The notes beneath the pieces are model-generated. The model was not told the DNA's origin. It saw nothing but the letters and a program-made list of their open reading frames with translations, and made no database searches. Shown here one piece after another: positions 1 to 7,701 of a stretch of DNA of 46,829 nucleotides. Position 1 is the stretch's first letter. Every line of letters starts with the position of its first letter. Source of the DNA: Paracoccaceae bacterium (lineage in GTDB: Bacteria; Pseudomonadota; Alphaproteobacteria; Rhodobacterales; Rhodobacteraceae); assembly GCA_016764785.1 (NCBI GenBank), contig JAESRG010000017.1, positions 1 through 46,829 of the forward strand, written 5' to 3'. The translations under genes and the position numbers were made by a program.

Positions 1-231
1 CACATAAACCCGCCGAGTTTTTGCCCGCGCCCGAAAGCTGCTTTCTTTCCAGATAATCGCCATCATCACATGCACCGGCGTGCCCCATTCGGCCTCGGTT
101 CTTTGCAATGTCCGCAACCAGCCATGTCGTTGGTCCAGAATCGCGCAGGCGTCATCTTGCCGCGTCGGAGGGCTAGACTCACGTGCGCATGACCCAAGGA
201 TCACTAAAATTATAAGGGCTAGATATTTCAT
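1..231 (-). CDS. Lytic transglycosylase-like lipoprotein, 5' part only
   Basis: The first 77 codons of a minus-strand gene that runs off the left edge. The start at 231 is preceded by an AGAGG-type ribosome site. The N-terminus is a lipoprotein signal with lipobox LGSC (Cys15), so the product should be a membrane-anchored periplasmic lipoprotein. Residues around 45-68 (EAEWGTPVHVMMAIIWKESS) resemble the start of a transglycosylase SLT domain, with the Glu of KESSF as the expected catalytic acid that cleaves peptidoglycan glycan strands. The family call is from pattern memory and only the beginning of the domain is visible. Positions 232-308 after it hold no recognisable feature. Confidence 0.7.
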   Translation of the reverse strand, partial: MKYLALIILVILGSCARESSPPTRQDDACAILDQRHGWLRTLQRTEAEWGTPVHVMMAIIWKESSFRARAKTRRVYV

Positions 232-308
232 CTGCCTGCCTCTGATTACTGCTTGTTTTATTATTATGCGCTTAGAAAACCCCAAAAATACGCAGAAATC
301 AAGGCCTG

Positions 309-1199
309 CTAGATCAAGAAAACGAGAATAAGCGGAATCGCGAGTATTGAAAACAGGGTTGAAACCACAACCAGTCCGGCGACTTCGCCGGAATCCGCGC
401 CATATTTTTCAGCCAGCATATAGGATGTGACCGCCACCGGCGTCGCAACTTGCAAGATGAGCGCCGCAAACGCCAGCGGTGGCAGGTCAATAATTATGCC
501 AACCCCAACCGGAATTGCAACACAGATCACCAGCTTCATCAGTGACAACCAAACAGCCCGGTTTAACGACGCGGGGTGCAGTCTGGTTATGGCCACGCCC
601 AACGTGATTAACATCAGCGGAATGCCCATTTGCCCAACCAAATCAAGGGCGTTCATGCTCCAATCCGGTAAATCCCAGTCAAAAATAACAAACAATGCGC
701 CAAAAACTGTGGACCAAACCATTGGTTCTTTGATCGCCACAGCCACCGATTTTCCGCCTGAAACAAACCAGATACCGATGGTAAAAGACAGGAATGCCAT
801 AATCGCAAAGATCACCACGGCAAAGTCAAAACCGACCGCGCCAAATGAGAAAAACGCCAATGGCAGACCAAGATTGCCGGTATTGCCAAACACCATCGGG
901 GGCAAAAAAGTACGTTGGTCATATTTCAGCCCCCGCAAAATAACCGACGAAACCACCGTAACCAATACATATGCGACCAGGGCCGCCAGCGCGGTGTTAC
1001 GCAAGGCGGTTACCTCAATTTCCGACCGCACAAGCGACGTGAAAATCAAGCACGGCACCGCCAATGTCATCGTCACGCGGGTCACGAACTTAACATTGTA
1101 TTCCCAGCCAGCTTTAACCCACAAAAAACCGATCGCCGCCAGAATAAAAACCGGCGCAATGATTTGTAAAACCTGACTTATTGTTGAAAGTATCGGCAC
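309..1199 (-). CDS. AEC (auxin efflux carrier) family transporter
   Basis: A 296-residue, very hydrophobic protein with about nine or ten predicted membrane spans across its whole length. It has the AEC-family look: a conserved Asn-Gly segment near residues 105-113 (FGNTGNLGL) and a second-half GQMGIPLMLITLGVAI segment. Members export small organic acids or, in plants, auxin; the substrate cannot be told from sequence here. It is transcribed away from hspQ, with a 116-base divergent promoter region between them. A long open frame on the opposite strand is a shadow. Its role is probably housekeeping and unrelated to the T6SS. Confidence 0.85.
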   Translation of the reverse strand: MPILSTISQVLQIIAPVFILAAIGFLWVKAGWEYNVKFVTRVTMTLAVPCLIFTSLVRSEIEVTALRNTALAALVAYVLVTVVSSVILRGLKYDQRTFLPPMVFGNTGNLGLPLAFFSFGAVGFDFAVVIFAIMAFLSFTIGIWFVSGGKSVAVAIKEPMVWSTVFGALFVIFDWDLPDWSMNALDLVGQMGIPLMLITLGVAITRLHPASLNRAVWLSLMKLVICVAIPVGVGIIIDLPPLAFAALILQVATPVAVTSYMLAEKYGADSGEVAGLVVVSTLFSILAIPLILVFLI

Positions 1200-1315
1200 A
1201 AGATTTCCCCAAGTTATTCCTTGATTTCAAAACAGCTATCTGGTGGAAATGTCAACCATGCGCGCAATCGATATGGACAAGGCGCAAAAACGTCTGGTAT
1301 TGAGGGGCAGAGGCA

Positions 1316-1654
1316 GTGAGCAGGTTCATGGAAAAATTACACGCAAAATTCGCACTTGGCCAAGTTGTCAAACACCGTATCCACCCGTTCCGCGGCGTGG
1401 TTTTTGACGTGGACCCGACATTCAACAATTCTGACGAATGGATGGAATCCATCCCCGAAGACATGCGCCCGCGCCGTGACCAGCCGTTTTACCACCTGTT
1501 TGCCGAAAACGACACGTCGTATTATGTGGCTTATGTGTCAGAGCAAAACCTGCTTTTTGACGACAGCGGCGACCCGATCGAGCACCCCGAAGTGACCGAG
1601 ATGTTTGGTAATCTGGAAAACGGCAAATACGACGTTGCCGGGCAAATGCACTAA
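1316..1654 (+). CDS. hspQ: Heat shock protein HspQ
   Basis: A 112-residue protein with the HspQ/YccV fold signature: AKFALGQVVKHRIHPFRG near the N-terminus, then DQPFYHLFAEND and YVAYVSEQNLL. HspQ is a small hemimethylated-DNA-binding-like heat-shock protein that in enterobacteria works as a Lon protease specificity factor. Two starts are possible. GTG at 1316 has a good AGAGG site just upstream. ATG at 1328 fits the usual family N-terminus better and gives 108 residues. Its stop overlaps the stop of the convergent gamma-glutamyltransferase gene by 4 bases, leaving no room for a separate terminator. Confidence 0.9.
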   Translation: MSRFMEKLHAKFALGQVVKHRIHPFRGVVFDVDPTFNNSDEWMESIPEDMRPRRDQPFYHLFAENDTSYYVAYVSEQNLLFDDSGDPIEHPEVTEMFGNLENGKYDVAGQMH

Positions 1655-3228
1655 TACCCCAGTGCACAGCCATCTTTGCGCGGGTCTGAGGCCCCCAACA
1701 ACACACCATCCCGAATCATGATTGCCTGCGCGCCGCCAATTGGTGTTTCGGGGATGTCGATGCGGTGACCCATTTCGGCCAATTCCCGCCGCACCTGTTG
1801 TGAATACCCGCGCTCCACATTCATTATACCATCATGGGCAAAGCTGCGCGGCGCATCTATCGCCACCTGAGGCGTCATGTCAAAATCAGCAAGGTTCGAC
1901 AAAAACCGCACATGCCCGTTCACTTGATACTGGCCACCCATGACCCCGAAAGGCATCAAAAATTCCCCCGATTTTCGAATCATGCCGGGAATAATGGTAT
2001 GAAGCGGGCGTTTTCCACCGCCTGCCTCGTTCGGGTGATCTTTTTGCAATGAGAACCCTGCGCCGCGATTTTGCATCAATATACCAAACTTGTTGGTAGC
2101 CATGCCGGTGCCAAAGTCGGAAAAAATCGAATATATCAGCGATAGAGCCATGCGGTTCCTATCGACTACGGTAAGATAAACAGTTTCCTTATGTTGCGGT
2201 TCCAATGACATATTTGACCGGTGCGTTGCGCGCTTCGGATCGATCATCGCAGCAAGACTACTTGCGGTTTTCCCCGATAACAGGTGTTCCAATCTTGCGC
2301 CCATCGCGGCTGGGTCAGCAATAAACCGGTCACGTAACTCATACGCCAGCTTTGCGGCTTCGGCCTCAAGGTGGGCGCGCTTTGCACCCATTGGGTCCAG
2401 CGTCGCAATGTCAAAATGGCCAAGAATATTGGCCATCAATATTGCAATTGTTCCATGACCATTTGGGGGCAGCTCAATCAGCTCATGGCCTTTATACATA
2501 CCGCGCACGGGGTCAACATAGTCACAGGTGGTGGCGGCAAAATCGTCAAGCGTGTGGGTGCCCCCCAGTGCATTTAGAGTTGAAACGAAGTCCTCGGCGA
2601 CTTCGCCCTCATAAAACCCTGCGCGACCTTCAGCAGCGATGCGCCGTAAAACTTCGGCCTGATTTGGGGCGCGAAAAATTTGACCCGCTTGCGGTGCCAA
2701 ACCATTTAGTGAATAAAAATCCCTCGCATGACCCTGCAAGCGATCAAGATGGTTCCCCCAATCGAACGCCACTCTTTCAGCAACGGGCACGCCCTCATTG
2801 GCATACCGAATGGCCGGCGCGAGCACATCAGCCAGTGCCAGGCTCCCATAATCGTTTGACAGCTTGATAAACCCGTCAACCGCACCGGGCATGGTTACCG
2901 CGTCAACACTGTTATCTGGAATTATCGTTAATCCACTTTCGCGTAATTTGATCGCTGACAACCCCGCCGGCGCACGACCCGAAGCATTCAGCCCAATAGC
3001 GTCTGCGCCGGCAGCCGGTTGCAGCAGCGCAAAACAATCCCCGCCCAGCCCGGTCATCTGTGGCTCACAGACATTCAAAACCATCGCGGCAGCAATCCCC
3101 GCGTCAACGGCATTGCCGCCAGATTCCAGAATGTTGATCGCGGTCTTAGCCGCTAGCGGATGCGAAGTCGCGCACATGCCGTTTTGTGAAATAACGGTTG
3201 AGCGTCCGGGAAGGTGAAAGTCACGCAT
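1651..3228 (-). CDS. ggt: Gamma-glutamyltransferase family protein
   Basis: About 525 residues. The start at 3228 (MRDFHLPGRS) is chosen over an upstream in-frame ATG at 3399 because it has an AGAGG site and family homology begins there. The N-nucleophile hydrolase layout is visible: MTGLGGD near residues 58-64, PPNGHGT near 254-260, and KETVYLTVVD near 347-356, where Thr349 is the expected autocleavage residue and nucleophile. Members cleave the gamma-glutamyl bond of glutathione and related amides. There is no clear signal peptide, so the enzyme may be cytoplasmic, unlike E. coli Ggt. Substrate is unknown. It is divergent from the DUF2794 gene. Confidence 0.88.
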   Translation of the reverse strand: MRDFHLPGRSTVISQNGMCATSHPLAAKTAINILESGGNAVDAGIAAAMVLNVCEPQMTGLGGDCFALLQPAAGADAIGLNASGRAPAGLSAIKLRESGLTIIPDNSVDAVTMPGAVDGFIKLSNDYGSLALADVLAPAIRYANEGVPVAERVAFDWGNHLDRLQGHARDFYSLNGLAPQAGQIFRAPNQAEVLRRIAAEGRAGFYEGEVAEDFVSTLNALGGTHTLDDFAATTCDYVDPVRGMYKGHELIELPPNGHGTIAILMANILGHFDIATLDPMGAKRAHLEAEAAKLAYELRDRFIADPAAMGARLEHLLSGKTASSLAAMIDPKRATHRSNMSLEPQHKETVYLTVVDRNRMALSLIYSIFSDFGTGMATNKFGILMQNRGAGFSLQKDHPNEAGGGKRPLHTIIPGMIRKSGEFLMPFGVMGGQYQVNGHVRFLSNLADFDMTPQVAIDAPRSFAHDGIMNVERGYSQQVRRELAEMGHRIDIPETPIGGAQAIMIRDGVLLGASDPRKDGCALGY

Positions 3229-3340
3229 AAGATAGCCTCTCGTATTGATTGCCCCTACCGTGTCATTTGAAACTGGATTTGGCAATCGACAGCATGGAAT
3301 TTCCTTGCAAATTCGTTTAACCCGCCGCAAACTTATCTTC

Positions 3341-3691
3341 ATGGCAACTTCACCATCCAAAAACGTCACAACATTCCCGTCCCAAACGCCCGAAGTCACG
3401 AGCTTTCATCACACCGAGCTTTTCCCGATTCTATCTCTTTATGGCCGGATGGTCGCCGCCGGAGAGTGGCGAGATTATGGAATTTCCAGCCTGAAGGATG
3501 TAGCGATCTTTTCAGTTTTTCGCCACACCGCGCAGCATCCGATCTATCGAATTGAGAAACACCCGAAACTTGCGCGCCGTCAGGGACAGTATTCAGTGGT
3601 GGCAATGGATGGCAAAGTTTTGCGGCGCGGGCATGACTTGAAAATGGTACTGCGCGTTCTGGAACGTAAATTGATCCGCTCGGTCACGTAA
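3341..3691 (+). CDS. DUF2794 family protein
   Basis: A 116-residue protein using ATG at 3341; an in-frame ATG at 3245 would add 32 residues unlike the family. The core has segments typical of DUF2794: [45 protein letters not shown] and [14 protein letters not shown]. This is a small conserved alphaproteobacterial family of unknown function. It is soluble, with no signal or membrane segment. It lies divergent from ggt and convergent with kdsA, overlapping the kdsA stop by 8 bases. Confidence 0.85.
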   Translation: MATSPSKNVTTFPSQTPEVTSFHHTELFPILSLYGRMVAAGEWRDYGISSLKDVAIFSVFRHTAQHPIYRIEKHPKLARRQGQYSVVAMDGKVLRRGHDLKMVLRVLERKLIRSVT

Positions 3692-4520
3692 CCGATTTTG
3701 TCAGATCATCCAGTTTACGCCAGGCATCCAGCAAATCTGGCAACGCCTCAAGTCGCAACATATTTGGTCCGTCAGACGGCGCATTATCCGGGTCATCATG
3801 GGCCTCGATGAACAATCCGGCCACGCCAACCGCCAGCGCCGCCCGTGCCAGAACCGGCACAAATTCCCGCTGTCCGCCCGATGATCCCCCTTGCCCACCC
3901 GGTTGTTGCACCGAATGTGTTGCGTCAAAAATGACCGGAAACCCGGTTTCCGCCATGATCGGCAGGCTGCGAAAATCCGAGATCAATGTGTTATAGCCAA
4001 ACGAGGTTCCCCGCTCGGTCAAGGTAATTTGGTCGTTGCCCGCATCCGCAATTTTTGCGACCACATTGGCCATATCCCATGGTGCTAGAAACTGGCCTTT
4101 TTTCACATTCACAGGCTTGCCCGTAGCCGCCGCAGCCAACAGCAGATCTGTTTGCCGACACAAAAATGCAGGGATTTGCAGCATATCGACGACCTCAGCC
4201 ACCGGCGCGCACTGGGGCACATCGTGTATGTCGGTCAGCACAGAAACCCCGATTTCGGCGCGAATGTCTGCAAGAATCCGTAAGCCCTCATCGATGCCAA
4301 CGCCACGTTCGCCGCGCCCCGAGGTTCGATTGGCTTTGTCATATGAGGCCTTGAAAATCAACGGAATGCGGGCGGTTCGGGCAAATCCAGAGATCACATC
4401 GGCCATCCGCATGGCATGATCACGGCTTTCAATCTGACAAGGGCCGCAGATCAGCACAAAGGGCGCGGTATTGCAGAATTGAACTGGGCCTTTCGGGCCA
4501 TTTACCTGAACAACTTTCAT
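3684..4520 (-). CDS. kdsA: 3-deoxy-8-phosphooctulonate synthase (KdsA)
   Basis: A 278-residue TIM-barrel enzyme that condenses phosphoenolpyruvate with arabinose-5-phosphate to give Kdo-8-phosphate, a precursor of the LPS inner core or capsule. Family motifs are [17 protein letters not shown] at the N-terminus, [11 protein letters not shown], and the substrate loop [17 protein letters not shown], followed by [18 protein letters not shown]. Length is normal. It starts at the base after the kdsB stop, so it is translated as part of the kdsD-kdsB-kdsA series. Confidence 0.96.
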   Translation of the reverse strand: MKVVQVNGPKGPVQFCNTAPFVLICGPCQIESRDHAMRMADVISGFARTARIPLIFKASYDKANRTSGRGERGVGIDEGLRILADIRAEIGVSVLTDIHDVPQCAPVAEVVDMLQIPAFLCRQTDLLLAAAATGKPVNVKKGQFLAPWDMANVVAKIADAGNDQITLTERGTSFGYNTLISDFRSLPIMAETGFPVIFDATHSVQQPGGQGGSSGGQREFVPVLARAALAVGVAGLFIEAHDDPDNAPSDGPNMLRLEALPDLLDAWRKLDDLTKSVT

Positions 4521-5312
4521 CTATTCGATCCCCATTTTTGCCAGTGCTGTCTCAACCCGTGCGATGTCCACAGGGTTGTTGACCTCCCAGAACACTCTCC
4601 CCTTGGCGCTGACTTCAACACACTGAATCGTCGCGCCGTTTTCTAGAAACCGCAACTGCTCCAACCCCTCAACCCGCTCCAACTCACCTTCCGGCCAAGC
4701 GGAATACTGGCGGAGCGCGGCGGGTCGGAAAGCATAAAGTCCAACATGGTGGAACACCGGTAAGGGGGGGCTGGTCAATTGATCTGAATAAGGAATGATT
4801 TCTTTCGAGAAATAGAGAGCCCGATGGCTCTTGTCAAAAACGGCAGTGGTGCCACCGACACGTCCTGCGCGGCGATCTTCTCGAAACCGTGCTAAAGTTT
4901 GCGTATCACACCGAAGAACCGGCGTGGCCATACTCGCGCCGTTCAAACCCATCGCCGCCACAATATCGGTCACAAACCCCGGAGGCGTCAGCGGGGCGTC
5001 GCCTTGAAAATTGACCACCACGTCAATATCATCGGGCAGATGCTCAAGGGCCTCCGCACAACGTTCAGTGCCATTTCGAGCAGTCGATGACGTCATTATC
5101 ACCACTGCGCCAAATTTCTCTGCGTGTTCGGCAATCCGGTGATCGTCGGTCGCGACGATCACCTGCGCGATTCCGGGAACCTGCATCGCGGCCTCCCATG
5201 TGCGTTGGATCAATGACTTTTTGATACCGGTCGCGCCGGTTATCTCTGCCAGTGGTTTGCCCTCAAACCGACTGCTGGCATATCGGGCCGGAATAACAAT
5301 TACGGTTTTCAT
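4521..5312 (-). CDS. kdsB: CMP-Kdo synthetase (KdsB)
   Basis: A 263-residue nucleotidyltransferase that activates Kdo with CTP to CMP-Kdo for transfer onto lipid A. The N-terminal MKTVIVIPARYASSRFEGKP is the diagnostic nucleotide-binding start. Further motifs are VATDD, GTERCAEAL, VNFQGDAPL and HVGLYAFR. It begins at the base directly after the kdsD stop and is followed without a gap by kdsA. This tight packing implies translational coupling of the three Kdo genes. Confidence 0.96.
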   Translation of the reverse strand: MKTVIVIPARYASSRFEGKPLAEITGATGIKKSLIQRTWEAAMQVPGIAQVIVATDDHRIAEHAEKFGAVVIMTSSTARNGTERCAEALEHLPDDIDVVVNFQGDAPLTPPGFVTDIVAAMGLNGASMATPVLRCDTQTLARFREDRRAGRVGGTTAVFDKSHRALYFSKEIIPYSDQLTSPPLPVFHHVGLYAFRPAALRQYSAWPEGELERVEGLEQLRFLENGATIQCVEVSAKGRVFWEVNNPVDIARVETALAKMGIE

Positions 5313-6335
5313 CTAGCCAACACCGGCCTGCAGCAACGTTAGCAATGTAATCACCCCGACGGGTTTCCGCCCTTCAAGCACAAACAACGCCGAGATCGAG
5401 TTTTTCTGCAAAATTGCCAGTGCCTCCACGGCCATTTTATTCGGGGAGATTGTGATTGCTTCGGTGCTCATAATCTTGGTCACCGGAGTATCCCACAGCA
5501 CTTCTTGCATGGTCGAATAGGCGCTTTTACCCAGATAGCGTCGGATGTCACCATCCGTAATGACCCCGATCAGATCACCTGCATCATCTGCGACACCAAT
5601 GATCCCTACCGATTTTTCTGTAAGCAATTCTAGACCCAGCATGATGGACCTATTCGCCGCAATCAGGGGTAATCGCTCATCGGTCAGCATCAGTTCCCGC
5701 AACGGAATCAAGCCAGCACCAAGGCTGCCACCGGGGTGGAATTCCCGAAAATTAACCTCGGAAAACCCGCGCCGTTCTACCAAGCTAACGGCCAGCGCAT
5801 CGCCGAGCGCCAGTTGCATCAATGTGCTGGTTGTCGGGGCAAGGTTATGCGGGCACGCCTCACGTGCTTCAGGCAATAGCAGCACCGCGTCTGCTGCCAT
5901 GGCAACCAGACTGTCAGCATTACCTGTCAACGCGATCAACGGCAGGGAAAAGCGTTTGCAATAGGCCAGAATGTCTTGCAACTCACGGGTTTCTCCAGAC
6001 ATTGAAATCATCAGCACAGTGTCGTCCCGACTAATCATGCCAAGGTCGCCGTGGCTGGCCTCGGTCGGATGCACAAAGAATGACGGCGTGCCGGTTGACG
6101 CAAAAGTCGAGGCCAGTTTTGCCCCGATATGGCCGCTTTTACCAACACCAACGATGATCAACCTGCCTGTGCAAGCTTCGATAAGGGCAAGCGCGCGAGC
6201 AAAATTTGGCCCCAGACTGTCAGAATGGAGCGCATCCAAAACATTTTTAAGCCCCGCCATGCCCAAAGCAACGGATTGACTGGCAGCGGCCGGAACTTCG
6301 TTTGTTTGTGGCACTTGTTTTTGGCGTTGTGTCAT
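5313..6335 (-). CDS. kdsD: Arabinose-5-phosphate isomerase, KpsF/GutQ type (KdsD)
   Basis: A 340-residue protein with an SIS sugar-phosphate isomerase domain at about residues 45-195 (GVGKSGHIGAKLASTFASTG, SMSGETREL) followed by two CBS domains to the C-terminus (GVITDGDIRRYL, GVITLLTLL). It interconverts ribulose-5-phosphate and arabinose-5-phosphate, the first step to Kdo. It lies 46 bases downstream of pppA, the last T6SS gene, on the same strand. The spacer has no obvious terminator, so T6SS read-through into the Kdo genes is possible, but a local promoter cannot be excluded. Confidence 0.94.
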   Translation of the reverse strand: MTQRQKQVPQTNEVPAAASQSVALGMAGLKNVLDALHSDSLGPNFARALALIEACTGRLIIVGVGKSGHIGAKLASTFASTGTPSFFVHPTEASHGDLGMISRDDTVLMISMSGETRELQDILAYCKRFSLPLIALTGNADSLVAMAADAVLLLPEAREACPHNLAPTTSTLMQLALGDALAVSLVERRGFSEVNFREFHPGGSLGAGLIPLRELMLTDERLPLIAANRSIMLGLELLTEKSVGIIGVADDAGDLIGVITDGDIRRYLGKSAYSTMQEVLWDTPVTKIMSTEAITISPNKMAVEALAILQKNSISALFVLEGRKPVGVITLLTLLQAGVG

Positions 6336-6381
6336 GCCCTCTCCTATCGGAATTCTAGTTAAAAAATTACTAAATACTGAT

Positions 6382-7104
6382 CTAAAAATGATCCGGGATT
6401 TCGATCACAATCGCGGTTATATTATCTCGTCCGCCACCTTCAAGCGCCAGATTTATCAATTCGCCGCAGATGGTATCCATCGGAGCGGTTGCCATAAACT
6501 GGCCAATGACTTCGTCAGTTACAAAGCCACTTAGGCCATCACTGCACAATAAAAACCGGTCACCCGGTTCATACGTGCCGCGCAGTTTGTCAATTTCCAA
6601 GGTTTCACCAACACCAACCGCGCGGGTTATAACATTACCATGCGGGTGATTTTCAACCTCGGCTTCGGTGATTTGGCCTGATTCCAACAGGTCATTTACC
6701 AATGAGTGATCCCGCGATAGCTGCACCATTTTGCCATTGCGACAGTGATACAATCGGGAATCTCCCACCCAAAGACAAACAAAATGCGGCTCTGCCAACA
6801 CCAGCCCTACGGCGGTGGTGCCGATGGCGCCACTGCCCCGCCGGTCGGCCTCCTCCAGAATGGCATAATGCGCTTCCAAAATCGCGGCCCGCATGGCTTT
6901 CATGACCTCGCTTGACGGCAGATTACGATCAATCTGGTTAATGCGCGCCACCAAAGTCTGCGAGGCAAAATCCCCGCCGGAATGTCCCCCCATCCCGTCA
7001 GCCACGAGAAACGCGCCTAGTTCGGGCACGCTTACCATAGAATCTTCGTTAATTTTACGAACTTTACCGACGTCCGTCTGGGCGCAGTGGTGAAAATAGC
7101 TCAT
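6382..7104 (-). CDS. pppA: PP2C-type protein phosphatase (PppA)
   Basis: A 240-residue PPM/PP2C phosphatase. The start at 7104 (MSYFHHCAQTDVG) lies two bases after the tagF stop and fits the family better than the in-frame ATG at 7137. Metal-binding motifs are visible: RKINEDS, LVADGMGGHSGG, WVGDSRLY, LCSDGLSG and GGRDNITAIV. In T6SS loci PppA removes phosphate added by the kinase PpkA and so switches secretion off. Its target here would be a component such as TssL or the FHA protein. It is the last gene of the long tss gene series. Confidence 0.93.
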   Translation of the reverse strand: MSYFHHCAQTDVGKVRKINEDSMVSVPELGAFLVADGMGGHSGGDFASQTLVARINQIDRNLPSSEVMKAMRAAILEAHYAILEEADRRGSGAIGTTAVGLVLAEPHFVCLWVGDSRLYHCRNGKMVQLSRDHSLVNDLLESGQITEAEVENHPHGNVITRAVGVGETLEIDKLRGTYEPGDRFLLCSDGLSGFVTDEVIGQFMATAPMDTICGELINLALEGGGRDNITAIVIEIPDHF

Positions 7105-7106
7105 GC

Positions 7107-7700
7107 CTATTGTCCCTTTGTAACACTGCCGGACCATGTCGAAACATCCTGCGTTAACAGGGTTTGAAACGAGGTTTCAGATGGAAGTCCAGCATGCGAC
7201 AGGCCTAGTGGCTGACCGTACCCCTCATCGGGGGCACTTAACCATTCACTAAGGTTGTCGGGGGTTTCGGTGGTAATATCGGGGGTCTCTAAATTCAAAA
7301 TTGCATTTTCTAAATCGATTTTGCCGCGTAGAGAATCCAGCATATTAAGGGCGGCGTCCTCAATCGGCAGATAATAGTCGCGAGTATCCAAGCCGCCTCG
7401 CGGGGGCGCTGAAGCGACCACAAGCGTCAATGGAAATACCCGCCCCACAGCGTCTTGGCTGGGCATCATCACACCGGTGTAAGGACCGCCATCGATCACC
7501 CCAGCCCCAAGGCTGAACCGCCAAATCGGAGCGGTTTGATAGGTTTCCGCCCAGTCATCTCCCAATGCGGCACGGCTGGCCAAAAATCCGGCTTGCAAAA
7601 AAGGATCCCACGCAGTCACGAAAGCCCGCGAAATGGTGCCGCCGCGCATAAAATCGCCCAGCGCCGGAATCTTCCCGTAAAAGCCGAATGCCCCTGCCAT
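7107..7700 (-). CDS. tagF: T6SS-associated protein TagF
   Basis: A 197-residue TagF (ImpM) protein. The diagnostic beginning is AFGFYGKIPALGDFMRG, followed by FVTAWDPFLQAG, APIWRFSL and a GVMMPSQDAVGRVFPLTLV core. In Pseudomonas and Agrobacterium TagF is a post-translational repressor of T6SS that acts with the FHA protein, and in some species it is fused to PppA. Here the two are separate but only two bases apart, which supports a shared role. It starts one base after the tssM stop. Confidence 0.93.
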   Translation of the reverse strand: MAGAFGFYGKIPALGDFMRGGTISRAFVTAWDPFLQAGFLASRAALGDDWAETYQTAPIWRFSLGAGVIDGGPYTGVMMPSQDAVGRVFPLTLVVASAPPRGGLDTRDYYLPIEDAALNMLDSLRGKIDLENAILNLETPDITTETPDNLSEWLSAPDEGYGQPLGLSHAGLPSETSFQTLLTQDVSTWSGSVTKGQ

Positions 7701-7701
7701 A

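Noticed and set aside
427-1176. Plus-strand 249-residue frame opposite the AEC transporter
   Set aside because: Its composition has no hydrophobic core or motif, while the opposite strand has a normal multi-span transporter.
2170-2190. Apparent loss of the catalytic Thr in the gamma-glutamyltransferase (KETVYLTVVD)
   Set aside because: Aligned with the E. coli small subunit start TTHYSVVD, the first Thr is the nucleophile and is kept (Thr349).
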